From positions 62,001-126,000 of the forward strand of contig CAADTH010000068.1 in the NCBI GenBank assembly GCA_900751885.1: a stretch of 64,000 nucleotides of DNA, written 5' to 3'. The DNA comes from Clostridia bacterium. Its GTDB lineage: Bacteria > Bacillota > Clostridia > UBA1381. Below, piece after piece: positions 36,290-43,185 of this stretch. Every line of letters starts with the position of its first letter. Positions within the stretch are counted from its first letter, which is position 1. The translations under genes were made by a program, and so were the position numbers. The notes beneath the pieces are model-generated. The model was not told the DNA's origin. It saw nothing but the letters and a program-made list of their open reading frames with translations, and did not search any database.

Positions 36290-36673
36290 TCACGTATTTT
36301 TTGCTTTTTTGGACGAGTTTTTTATCATCCACAATTCTCTTACCGCCAAAATCAGCAAAAAACCGCCAAATAGCTTCCGCAGAACAGGTGACGCCGCCTT
36401 CACGGCAAGCATTGCCCCCAGCGCCGCGCCAAACACACCAGAAACGAGCATTGGAATGATTCTCTTAATTTCCACATTCTTGTTTTTGATGTGTACCACA
36501 AGCGCGCTGATTGCCGTTGGGATAAAATAAAACAGATTCACGCTCTGTGCAATCTTATGGTCAATCCCTGTGACCATCGTCAAAATCGGAATGAGAAGCG
36601 CTCCTCCGCCGATTCCCATGCCGCTGATGATACCTGAACCGAATCCTGCCAGTATAATCCAAAGTGCTTTCAT
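36290..36673 (-). CDS. Half-size TauE/SafE family membrane protein
   Basis: 127 residues with three to four hydrophobic spans and the family hallmark GFGSGIISGMGIGGGALLIPIL at the N terminus. Full-length TauE/SafE permeases have two such halves and about 250 residues; this is one half. It starts 11 bp after its partner half at 36685-37041, so the two probably assemble as a heterodimer. The family moves sulfite, sulfoacetate and related organic anions; the substrate here is unknown. Confidence 0.82.
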   Translation of the reverse strand: MKALWIILAGFGSGIISGMGIGGGALLIPILTMVTGIDHKIAQSVNLFYFIPTAISALVVHIKNKNVEIKRIIPMLVSGVFGAALGAMLAVKAASPVLRKLFGGFLLILAVRELWMIKNSSKKAKNT

Positions 36674-36684
36674 TTATCCTCCCC

Positions 36685-37041
36685 CTATCGAAATAACAAT
36701 CTTGCCGCCGCCAAAATCATGAATCCGCCGAAAATGCCATGCAACCATTTATCGTTGATTTTCGGAAGCAGCTTCGCTCCCACGATTCCCCCGGCGATTC
36801 CACCAAGCGCTGCCTGCCAGGTCAAGGAAACATCATAAAGCCCATTTTTGAGATAAAAAAACAGGCTCACCGGCGTGACTGCCAGTATCACTGCCACCGC
36901 CGCACCATGTGCCTTATGGGATGGAAACTTCATGAACTTTTCCAAAAACACCACTGCCATGATTCCGCCGCCCGCCCCAAATAACCCATTGAGGATTCCT
37001 GTCACCAGTCCACAGAGGATTGGCACTCCATACTTTTTCAA
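36685..37041 (-). CDS. Half-size TauE/SafE family membrane protein
   Basis: 118 residues; LCGLVTGILNGLFGAGGGIMAVVFL near the N terminus is the repeated TauE motif, followed by three further spans. It diverges from its neighbour at 36290 enough to look like an old split of a two-repeat permease and not a recent duplication. The ATG has a GGGAGG-type site upstream. Confidence 0.82.
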   Translation of the reverse strand: MKKYGVPILCGLVTGILNGLFGAGGGIMAVVFLEKFMKFPSHKAHGAAVAVILAVTPVSLFFYLKNGLYDVSLTWQAALGGIAGGIVGAKLLPKINDKWLHGIFGGFMILAAARLLFR

Positions 37042-37093
37042 TCTGCTCCCTCCCTTTGACCTTAGTATGGAGCAGTTTTGACAAATTTATGTA

Positions 37094-37306
37094 TTATCTA
37101 CAAAGCCGGCTGTCTGTACGGCCGACAATGTAATCGGTTGAAACCTCATAAAGATCCGCAAGCGCGCCCAGCAAGTAGACGCTAAGCTCCACGTCCCCAT
37201 TTTCATAGCATTCATAACAGCGCACATTGATATCGAGTATTTCTGCTGTTTCCGCTGTGGTGAGTCCCTTTTCTGCGCGAAGCTGTCTGATTCTCTCAAA
37301 ATACAT
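37094..37306 (-). CDS. Small XRE-family helix-turn-helix regulator
   Basis: 70 residues, essentially one HTH domain: FERIRQLRAEKGLTTAETAEILDINVRCYECYENGDVELSVYLLGALADLYEVSTDYIVGRTD. The ATG follows GGAGGG. It diverges from two tandem XRE genes (37475, 37746) across a 168-bp AT-rich gap rich in inverted repeats. Probably a repressor of its own divergent region. Confidence 0.85.
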   Translation of the reverse strand: MYFERIRQLRAEKGLTTAETAEILDINVRCYECYENGDVELSVYLLGALADLYEVSTDYIVGRTDSRLCR

Positions 37307-37348
37307 GGTATGTTCCCTCCTAAATGAATTGAAAATTTCAGTTATTTA

Positions 37349-37377
37349 TGATATATTTTTTATATCTATTTATATCA
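37349..37377. promoter_or_regulatory. Palindromic operator candidate in the XRE intergenic region
   Basis: TGATATA (37349) and TATATCA (37371) form an inverted repeat, and GATATA-5-TATATC nests inside it. It lies close to the start of the divergent gene at 37306. Confidence 0.4.
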
Positions 37378-37395
37378 ATAAAATATTAGTTTTTT

Positions 37396-37444
37396 CATGC
37401 TGTTTAAAATCCTATTTGTATTATACAGGTTTTTTAACAGCATG
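37396..37444. promoter_or_regulatory. Long inverted repeat framing a promoter-like sequence
   Basis: CATGCTGTTTAAAA (37396-37409) and TTTTTAACAGCATG (37431-37444) are 14-bp arms with one mismatch. The 21-bp centre holds TATTATAC, a likely -10 region for the XRE gene starting at 37475. The arrangement suits binding of a dimeric regulator. Confidence 0.5.
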
Positions 37445-37474
37445 TCAAGGCTTTTATACTGAAGGAGTTTTTGT

Positions 37475-37720
37475 GTGAAAACATTAGGAAATAATCTGAA
37501 AGATTCTGCATTTGGTGAAAACTTAAAGCTACTGAGAGCTGAGAGAAAGCTGTATCAAAAAGATATCGCAAAAGTCTTAGGCTTAACAGAACGGTATTAC
37601 CGAAATTATGAAGCGGGCACTGTAGACCCTCCCATCTCTAAAATTATTGCACTGGCGGACTTCTTTAACGTATCCATTGATTTTCTTGTTGGAAGATCCC
37701 AAAAAAGAACGCTCGACTAA
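37475..37720 (+). CDS. Small XRE-family regulator, first of a tandem pair
   Basis: 81 residues starting with GTG after AAGGAG. The HTH spans ~15-70: ENLKLLRAERKLYQKDIAKVLGLTERYYRNYEAG. The C-terminal ISKIIALADFFNVSIDFLVGRSQKRTLD is almost identical to the next gene. A tandem duplicate of 37746-37991; divergence is mostly in the N-terminal half, including the recognition helix, so DNA targets may differ. AT-rich, unlike the flanking housekeeping genes. Confidence 0.87.
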   Translation: MKTLGNNLKDSAFGENLKLLRAERKLYQKDIAKVLGLTERYYRNYEAGTVDPPISKIIALADFFNVSIDFLVGRSQKRTLD

Positions 37721-37745
37721 ATAAGCTAACTGCAAGGAGGATTTT

Positions 37746-37991
37746 ATGAAAACATTAGGGTGTAATTTAGATACAGTCCCTTTAGCAGAAAATCTAAAAA
37801 AGCTGAGAAAAGAAAAAAATCTGCTGCAAAAAGACATTGCAGCAGTATTACATATTTCAGAACGACAGTATCGAACTTATGAAGCGGACAATACAGACCT
37901 GTCTATTTCAAAAATCATTGCACTGGCAGACTTCTTTAACGTATCCATCGACTTTCTTGTTGGAAGGTCTCAGAAAAGAACACTTGAATAA
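37746..37991 (+). CDS. Small XRE-family regulator, second of a tandem pair
   Basis: 81 residues after AAGGAGG. HTH: ENLKKLRKEKNLLQKDIAAVLHISERQYRTYEAD. It shares the first residues MKTLG and the last ~30 residues with the gene at 37475, only 25 bp upstream, so one transcript is likely. The toxin-like units start 27 bp after its stop. Confidence 0.87.
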   Translation: MKTLGCNLDTVPLAENLKKLRKEKNLLQKDIAAVLHISERQYRTYEADNTDLSISKIIALADFFNVSIDFLVGRSQKRTLE

Positions 37992-38030
37992 ATAAGCTCC
38001 TTCTTGTATTGTTCTGTAACTGAATTGTAA

Positions 38031-38059
38031 TTGTATCTTTCATCAAAATATGTTATAAT
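38031..38059 (+). promoter_or_regulatory. Promoter of toxin-like peptide 1
   Basis: TTGTAT (38031-38036), 17 bp and a perfect TATAAT (38054-38059). The leader from ~38066 ends in a hairpin (GCTGAT-TTTT-ATCAGC) whose extended arm CTTCCA can pair with the TGGAGG ribosome site. Confidence 0.7.
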
Positions 38060-38175
38060 TCGACACAGAAGGAAAAGGATACTCTGTACTGGTATGAAAA
38101 TTTTTCCTGCCGGTAGGCTGTTGGGCGGTTTGTTCACTTCCAGCTGATTTTTATCAGCAGATTGGAGGTGATTTT

Positions 38176-38244
38176 ATGGAAATGATTCTTCTCATCATTT
38201 TTACAATGTTGATTTTTTTCATTATTCTTACCATAAAAAAATAA
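38176..38244 (+). CDS. 22-residue hydrophobic peptide, type I toxin-like, copy 1
   Basis: The peptide MEMILLIIFTMLIFFIILTI ends in KK, behind a strong GGAGGTGATTTT. It is one membrane helix with a charged C terminus, the pattern of holin-like and TxpA/Fst-type membrane toxins. Sequestered ribosome site, convergent antisense promoter and tandem duplication all support a type I module. I do not match it to a named family with certainty. Confidence 0.7.
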   Translation: MEMILLIIFTMLIFFIILTIKK

Positions 38245-38325
38245 CTGCCCTCGCTTCCAAATGATGGCAGTTATTTTCACTACATCAGGAACAAACCGCA
38301 GAAAAGCAGTTATCCCTTTCCTTCT
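38233..38325 (-). ncRNA. Predicted antisense antitoxin RNA, copy 1
   Basis: TTGACA (38356-38361), 18 bp and TATACT (38332-38337) on the minus strand predict a start near 38325. The RNA would run ~90 nt to the shared bidirectional terminator, covering the 3' end of the toxin message. Confidence 0.6.
38239..38277. terminator. Bidirectional terminator shared by toxin and antisense RNA, copy 1
   Basis: AATAACTGCC / GGCAGTTATT stem with T tracts on both strands, overlapping the toxin stop codon. Confidence 0.8.
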
Positions 38326-38418
38326 ATATACAGTATACCACCTACAGGGTGGTACTGTCAAGGGGGATGTCATTCTTTGACATCTCCTTTTTTATCCCCC
38401 AATTCAACCGAATTGTAA

Positions 38419-38447
38419 TTGCATCTTTCACCAAAATATGTTATAAT
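38419..38447 (+). promoter_or_regulatory. Promoter of toxin-like peptide 2
   Basis: TTGCAT (38419-38424), 17 bp, TATAAT (38442-38447), matching copy 1. Confidence 0.68.
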
Positions 38448-38563
38448 TCGACACAGAAGGAAAAGGATACTCTGTACTGGTCTGGAAATTTTTCCTGCCG
38501 GTAGGCTGTTGGGCGGTTTGTTCACTTCCAGCTGATTTTTATTAGCAGATTGGAGGTGATTTT

Positions 38564-38632
38564 ATGGAAATGATTCTTCTCATCATTTTTACAATGTTGA
38601 TTTTTTTCATTATTCTTGCCATAAAAAAATAA
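38564..38632 (+). CDS. 22-residue hydrophobic peptide, type I toxin-like, copy 2
   Basis: Identical to copy 1 except that Thr19 is Ala. The ribosome site GGAGGTGATTTT and the masking hairpin are kept; the hairpin loop arm changes to ATTAGC, which retains pairing through a wobble. Conservation of the peptide suggests both copies are functional. Confidence 0.7.
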   Translation: MEMILLIIFTMLIFFIILAIKK

Positions 38633-38712
38633 CTGCCCTCGCTTCCAAATGATGGCAGTTATTTTATCTCATTTGGAACAAACCGCCGAAAAGCAGTTAT
38701 CCCTTTCCTTCT
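38621..38712 (-). ncRNA. Predicted antisense antitoxin RNA, copy 2
   Basis: TTGACA (38743-38748), 18 bp and TATACT (38719-38724) on the minus strand, reading ~90 nt into the terminator at 38627-38665. Confidence 0.6.
38627..38665. terminator. Bidirectional terminator, copy 2
   Basis: AATAACTGCC / GGCAGTTATT stem with T tracts on both strands. Confidence 0.8.
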
Positions 38713-38801
38713 ACATACAGTATACCACCTGCAAGGTGGTGCTGTCAAGGGGGATGCTGTAGCATCCCCCTTTTCATTTAAAAAGAAAGAATGGTGATTC
38801 T

Positions 38802-39482
38802 ATGCGCTATACAACAATTTTTCTCGATGCGGACGACACCCTGTTCGACTTTAAAAAAGCAGAAGAACATGCCCTCTCCTCCGCCTTTCACACCTTCCAT
38901 CTTCCCTATGCTCCTCAAATTCTTTTGACCTTTTCCAAAATCAATCAAGCTCTGTGGCAGAAATTCGAAGCAGGAAGCGTCACACGTGCCGACCTTCAGC
39001 GCCAGCGGTTTTCTGACCTGTTTGAGCAATTTAATATAACAGGCATTGATCCGCAAGCCTTCCATGAATGCTACCTCGAAGGGCTTGCAGACAGCACCTT
39101 TCTTCTTGATGGCGCCGTCGAGCTGTGCCGCACACTTTCCAAAACATGCTCTCTTTATATCGTCACAAACGGAACGATTATGGCTCAGACCAAGCGCCTT
39201 GCAAGCTCTGAAATCCATCCATATATCAAGGAAATGTACATCTCCGAGGCAATCGGATATCAGAAGCCGCAAAAGGAGTTTTTCGACTATGTTCTCTCTC
39301 ACATCCCACCTGTAGATAGGCGAGACTGTATTCTGTTGGGAGATTCCCTGACCTCTGATATTAAGGGTGGGCAAAACGCCGGAATCGACACCTGCTACGT
39401 TTCACCTACCCCCTCCCCTGAAGCAGGCTACACCTATCACATTACCGCACTTTTGGATTTTATTCCTATTGTAATGGGGTAG
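38802..39482 (+). CDS. HAD-superfamily phosphatase, YjjG-like
   Basis: 226 residues with the catalytic DxDDT (FLDADDTLFDF, nucleophile Asp at ~8), motif II Thr in YIVTNGTI, motif III Lys in EAIGYQKPQKEFFDYVL, and motif IV GDSLTSDIKGGQNAG. The alpha-helical C1 cap and the NGTIMAQTKRLASSEI segment fit the YjjG group, which dephosphorylates nucleoside monophosphates including damaged pyrimidines. Its 3' end overlaps the convergent cwlD by 17 bp, so no terminator lies between them. Confidence 0.9.
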   Translation: MRYTTIFLDADDTLFDFKKAEEHALSSAFHTFHLPYAPQILLTFSKINQALWQKFEAGSVTRADLQRQRFSDLFEQFNITGIDPQAFHECYLEGLADSTFLLDGAVELCRTLSKTCSLYIVTNGTIMAQTKRLASSEIHPYIKEMYISEAIGYQKPQKEFFDYVLSHIPPVDRRDCILLGDSLTSDIKGGQNAGIDTCYVSPTPSPEAGYTYHITALLDFIPIVMG

Positions 39483-40191
39483 TCTTGCCCGTATAGAATT
39501 TTTCCACAGAATCCGCGATTGCCCACGCGATTCTCGCCTGGTAATCTTCATCCGCCAATTTTTTCTCCTCTGCGGCATTTGAGAGAAATCCACACTCTAC
39601 CAAGATTGCCGGCACAGGCGGATTCTTCATGAGAAACAGCCTGCTGTCGGCTTTTTGTATCACATGCATCTTTGCCTTTGTGACAGAGTTCATTTTTGCC
39701 TGCACAATATCACAAAGCTCCTTCATCTGAGGATGATTTTTGGCATAGAATACATGAAGTCCATTCGATTTTTTGTCTTGAAAGGAGTTCATATGAATGC
39801 TGATAAATAAATCCGCATGACTTTCCTTCATAATCTCCATCCGCTTATTCATATCCTCGCGCTTCATCTGCCGAATACTCGCATTCGGGTCACTCTGGAT
39901 GCCTGCATCCCCCTCACGTGTCATGACTACGCTGATATTTTTCCCTTCCAAAACCTCAGCAAGCTTTTTCGCGATGGCAAGGTTGATATCCTTTTCTACT
40001 GTCCCATTCACCCCCACCGCACCACCGTCCGGCGCGCCATGCCCCGCGTCTACGACTACCCGGATATTGTCCGACGGTGACATATACACCGGCTCACTGT
40101 CTGGGAAAAACCGAATTGCAAGCCCCACAGAAACCCCGACCACTGCCAGAACGATTGCCCATACTGCTGTCCGATTTACTTTTATCATCAT
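39466..40191 (-). CDS. cwlD: N-acetylmuramoyl-L-alanine amidase CwlD
   Basis: 241 residues: an N-terminal membrane anchor (AVWAIVLAVVGVSVGLAI) and an Amidase_3 domain with zinc ligands in VVDAGHGAPDGGAVG, EKDINLAIAKKL and SIHMNSFQ, and catalytic Glu in ILVECGFLSNAAEE. CwlD starts the conversion of spore peptidoglycan to muramic-lactam cortex. Size and anchor match the sporulation protein. The ribosome site AGGTGG lies in the 3' arm of a 10-bp hairpin (40192-40244), so translation may be restrained. Confidence 0.92.
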   Translation of the reverse strand: MMIKVNRTAVWAIVLAVVGVSVGLAIRFFPDSEPVYMSPSDNIRVVVDAGHGAPDGGAVGVNGTVEKDINLAIAKKLAEVLEGKNISVVMTREGDAGIQSDPNASIRQMKREDMNKRMEIMKESHADLFISIHMNSFQDKKSNGLHVFYAKNHPQMKELCDIVQAKMNSVTKAKMHVIQKADSRLFLMKNPPVPAILVECGFLSNAAEEKKLADEDYQARIAWAIADSVEKFYTGKTTPLQ

Positions 40192-40244
40192 AAAACCACC
40201 TACAAAGCAAGAATTACTTCATTCTATGCTCTGCAGGTGGTTTT
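40192..40244 (-). promoter_or_regulatory. Hairpin that can mask the cwlD ribosome site and end the upstream operon
   Basis: AAAACCACCT / AGGTGGTTTT arms close a ~53-nt element between the membrane-protein stop (40247) and the cwlD ATG. The AGGTGG ribosome site is fully paired. The inner part can also pair (AGCATAGAAT with ATTCTTGCT). Confidence 0.6.
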
Positions 40245-40246
40245 TA

Positions 40247-40822
40247 TCATTCCTTTTTTTCGTAAAGAAGCGGTGTAATCTTATCGGTAATACGCACCTC
40301 ATGATATCCAGCGAAATATCCTATGGTACATGCCAAAATTGGGACTGCGTACATGATGATATGTGCATACCAGTGAATCCCTCCCTGATACACGCACTGA
40401 ATCCCATTGAATGGGTATGTCCAAAGCACAAACACTGCATTGAGAACCATTCCCACAATATTGATTTTTGTCTCATCATGGGGAAGAATCCATGTCATGC
40501 GCATCAATATCCATGCAAACAGAATGGATAGAACCACCCCCAACGCAAGCAACAGCCCCTTCCATGGATAGGACTTCGTTTTCACATGCGGACGCTTATC
40601 GTAAGACGCCGTCCTCCATGCCTTGCTGTAAAGCACCATAAAATAAACCACGGTAAAAATCATAGAATACACGAGATTCCACGTCCGCTGTGCAAGAAAC
40701 CACCAAAACGCGACAAGTCCAAAGACAACCGCAATCAGCGTAATATAGGCATGCACCCCCAGCATACCGAAAATTTGTCCCTTCCAGGTGATATCATCAT
40801 AATTTTTTCTTCCCATTCTCAT
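40247..40822 (-). CDS. Uncharacterised integral membrane protein
   Basis: 191 residues with about five hydrophobic spans (AYITLIAVVFGLVAFWWFL, LVYSMIFTVVYFMVLYS, GLLLALGVVLSILFAWILM, IVGMVLNAVFVLWTYPF, HIIMYAVPILACTIGYFAG). No catalytic motif. Its ATG overlaps the stop of the SbcC-like gene as ATGA, so it is translationally coupled to it. No family recognised. Confidence 0.75.
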   Translation of the reverse strand: MRMGRKNYDDITWKGQIFGMLGVHAYITLIAVVFGLVAFWWFLAQRTWNLVYSMIFTVVYFMVLYSKAWRTASYDKRPHVKTKSYPWKGLLLALGVVLSILFAWILMRMTWILPHDETKINIVGMVLNAVFVLWTYPFNGIQCVYQGGIHWYAHIIMYAVPILACTIGYFAGYHEVRITDKITPLLYEKKE

Positions 40823-43185
40823 TTCACACTTTCCATTTCTATTTTATTGCCCCCAAGCAGTGCCGCAATCTCAGGCGAACAAGTCGCAAAAATCAGCTGA
40901 TGCTTCTTTGCAAAATGACGAATCAGCTCTGCCGCCTTTTGCCTGCGCACCTCATCCAAATCCACCAGACAATCGTCGAGAACACAAAGTGCTTCCTTCC
41001 CCATTACCTCAGAGAGAAGCGCCAGCCGGAATGCCAGTGCCACACAGTCCTCTGTCCCTGATGACAACAGATGCTGCGGCATCCTTCCGTTTTCATTGAG
41101 AAGCGAAAATTCCAGTCCCTCGTCCATTCCCTCTGTGCGGTAGCGTCCCTGTGTCAAAAGAGCCAAATATTCATTGAGCGTTCTTTCTAAGGGAATGAAG
41201 GTGTCCTGCTGCATTTCATCCAAAAGTTCCGCCACCTGAGAGTCTATCCTCATAAGTGTATTGGCACGCTTGATTTTACGTTGAAACTGACTGTCATATT
41301 CCTCCCAAAGCTGTGTGAGTGCTTCATATGAAGCATCTGATTCTATTTCTCTGCTCTCCTGTGCCAGTGCCTGCCGCTCGTTTCGATTTTCTGACGCCTC
41401 CTGTCTGAGGCGATTCAGCCTATTTAAAAATTCTTCCGCACTGGCAGGTGAATCTGTACTGATTTTGTTTAACGCTTCCTCCAGCGGTCGCGCCTTTTCA
41501 TTCACGTCATAGAGCGCAGAGAGCACCGCAGGATAGACAGAAAACTCTTTCTTATATTCTGACAGCTTCCGTAAAAGCTCTTCTTTTTTGACCTCCCAGC
41601 GCGTCAGATCTGTTTCCAGCTGTCTTTTCATCACTTGGAGTGATTCCGTGTCTATCAGGCTTGCCGTGCCACACTGCATTGTTTCCTCCAACGCCGCCAG
41701 TGTCTCACTGCCCAGCAAATCCTGCCGCCTTGTCAAAAGCAGCTGAGTTTTCTGCTTTGCTCCCTCCTGCATTTCGCGCTTTTGCCGTGCCTGCTGTAGG
41801 CTTTTCACCTCCAGCTGTCTGCAAAGCTCATGATATTCTTTTTCCGCTTCCCGGCGGCGCATCCGTTTGACTTGATAATCCTCTTCGCTCGTCTGCACCT
41901 CAATTCTGGCAATCCCCTCAATCTGAAAACACAGATATTCATTGGCTGAAAGCTTACCTGACGCACACACTGACGGCTCATTCATATCCGCTGTCACCAC
42001 AACCGGCACATCCTGCTCTCTTTGCAGTTTCGCCCGGATGCCCTTATATTGCCCCCCGGCAGAGGACATCACTTTTTCCAGCTTTTCCAGCGCATGAATG
42101 TCACGCACCGTAATTTCGTCCTCACACTGCACTTGAAGCTTTTCGATTTCCTCATCCCATGCTCTGATTTTCTCTACAATCTCTTTGGCACGCGACGCCT
42201 CTTCCTGCTTCTTTGCCCTCTGCAGCTCTTTCTCATTTTGCTTGAGATTTTCTACAATGGCCTCTATCCCTGTAGACGCCTTGTCTATCTGCTTCTCCAG
42301 CTCGACCCAGTCTGTTTTGATATCCTCCAGGCGGCGGCGTGCTTTATTGACACTCGCAAGCGCTTTTTCAATCTCCGCGCGACGCAGCATCTGTGCCGAA
42401 TCCTCCTCCAAAAGGGACAATTCTTTTTCTAATACTGCATACTGTTCATCAAGGAGAGTGATATTTTTTTCAATCTCTGCCTGGTGCGTCTCTTCTTCCT
42501 TCGTCTGTTCGATTTCCCGTCCCAACCGCTGGCGCTTATAATACCACTGTATGATTTCTCCATTGTTTTTCACATAGGGATTATCAATCCCTCGCCCATT
42601 CATCGGAAGCTCTGCTTCCATATCCCAGTTGCCGGCCAGACGCGCATATTCCTCTTTGACGGCTTCCCGAAACGCTTCTATTGATATCCCTCCGGCATCC
42701 ATGACTGACTGCCTGAGCGCGGACACAATATTTTGTGTCCCTACTGTTTTTACATTTTTGATTGTCTCTTTAAACTCTTCATGCTTTGCAAACACAAGCG
42801 TTTCATACAGCTTCGCCCCCAGTGGAAGAAGCTTTTCTACCTGCTCTACTGCTTCACTATCTGTGTACACACTGCCGTCTGACGCCTCCAGCCTGACTTC
42901 ACTGCACCACGTCTTTTTCAGGGAGTACGCCTTGCCGTCTTGCAAAAAGGTAAGCGATGCACCAAACTCATCCCCGCCGGAAAGCGGACGAAAGCTTTTG
43001 ATGGTATCCTTTTCCTTTTGATTCCTTGTCTTGATCGGCAAAAACAAGACAGAAGAAATCGCACGAATTACCGTGCTCTTTCCCGCTTCGTTTTTCCCAT
43101 ACAAAACATTCAGTCCTTGCTTGAATGGAATCTCAACATCCGAAAGAGCTGCAAATCGGGAAATCGAAACATGTTTTATCTCCAT
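40819..43185 (-). CDS. SbcC/Rad50-like (YhaN-type) coiled-coil ATPase
   Basis: 788 residues. N-terminal Walker A GLNVLYGKNEAGKST, central antiparallel coiled coil (~220-640), C-terminal ABC signature HLLSSGTEDCVALAFRLAL and Walker B ALCVLDDCLVDLDE. It is shorter than E. coli SbcC (~1050) and I see no zinc-hook CxxC at the coiled-coil apex, matching the YhaN/MPE-associated AAA group. With the neighbouring nuclease it should process DNA ends or hairpins. ATG at 43185 (TGATG with the upstream gene) is preferred over a GTG one codon earlier, for spacing to AAGGAG. Confidence 0.88.
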   Translation of the reverse strand: MEIKHVSISRFAALSDVEIPFKQGLNVLYGKNEAGKSTVIRAISSVLFLPIKTRNQKEKDTIKSFRPLSGGDEFGASLTFLQDGKAYSLKKTWCSEVRLEASDGSVYTDSEAVEQVEKLLPLGAKLYETLVFAKHEEFKETIKNVKTVGTQNIVSALRQSVMDAGGISIEAFREAVKEEYARLAGNWDMEAELPMNGRGIDNPYVKNNGEIIQWYYKRQRLGREIEQTKEEETHQAEIEKNITLLDEQYAVLEKELSLLEEDSAQMLRRAEIEKALASVNKARRRLEDIKTDWVELEKQIDKASTGIEAIVENLKQNEKELQRAKKQEEASRAKEIVEKIRAWDEEIEKLQVQCEDEITVRDIHALEKLEKVMSSAGGQYKGIRAKLQREQDVPVVVTADMNEPSVCASGKLSANEYLCFQIEGIARIEVQTSEEDYQVKRMRRREAEKEYHELCRQLEVKSLQQARQKREMQEGAKQKTQLLLTRRQDLLGSETLAALEETMQCGTASLIDTESLQVMKRQLETDLTRWEVKKEELLRKLSEYKKEFSVYPAVLSALYDVNEKARPLEEALNKISTDSPASAEEFLNRLNRLRQEASENRNERQALAQESREIESDASYEALTQLWEEYDSQFQRKIKRANTLMRIDSQVAELLDEMQQDTFIPLERTLNEYLALLTQGRYRTEGMDEGLEFSLLNENGRMPQHLLSSGTEDCVALAFRLALLSEVMGKEALCVLDDCLVDLDEVRRQKAAELIRHFAKKHQLIFATCSPEIAALLGGNKIEMESVK

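Larger units (their letters stand above)
38018..38370 (+). repeat. Tandem type I toxin-antitoxin-like unit, copy 1
   Basis: A ~353 bp block repeated at 38406-38757 with over 90% identity by eye. Each copy has the same parts in order: forward promoter, ~110-nt structured leader, a 22-codon hydrophobic peptide, a bidirectional terminator and a convergent antisense promoter. Confidence 0.88.
38406..38757 (+). repeat. Tandem type I toxin-antitoxin-like unit, copy 2
   Basis: Second copy of 38018-38370, separated by 35 bp that include a short TGACATC-type inverted repeat. All promoter, leader, peptide, terminator and antisense elements are kept. Between-copy changes fall mainly in loops and the antisense promoter spacer. 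Confidence 0.88.

Noticed and set aside
38371..38405. CRISPR-like array formed by the tandem 353-bp units
   Set aside because: Repeats are far too long, only two copies exist, and each holds promoters and a peptide frame.
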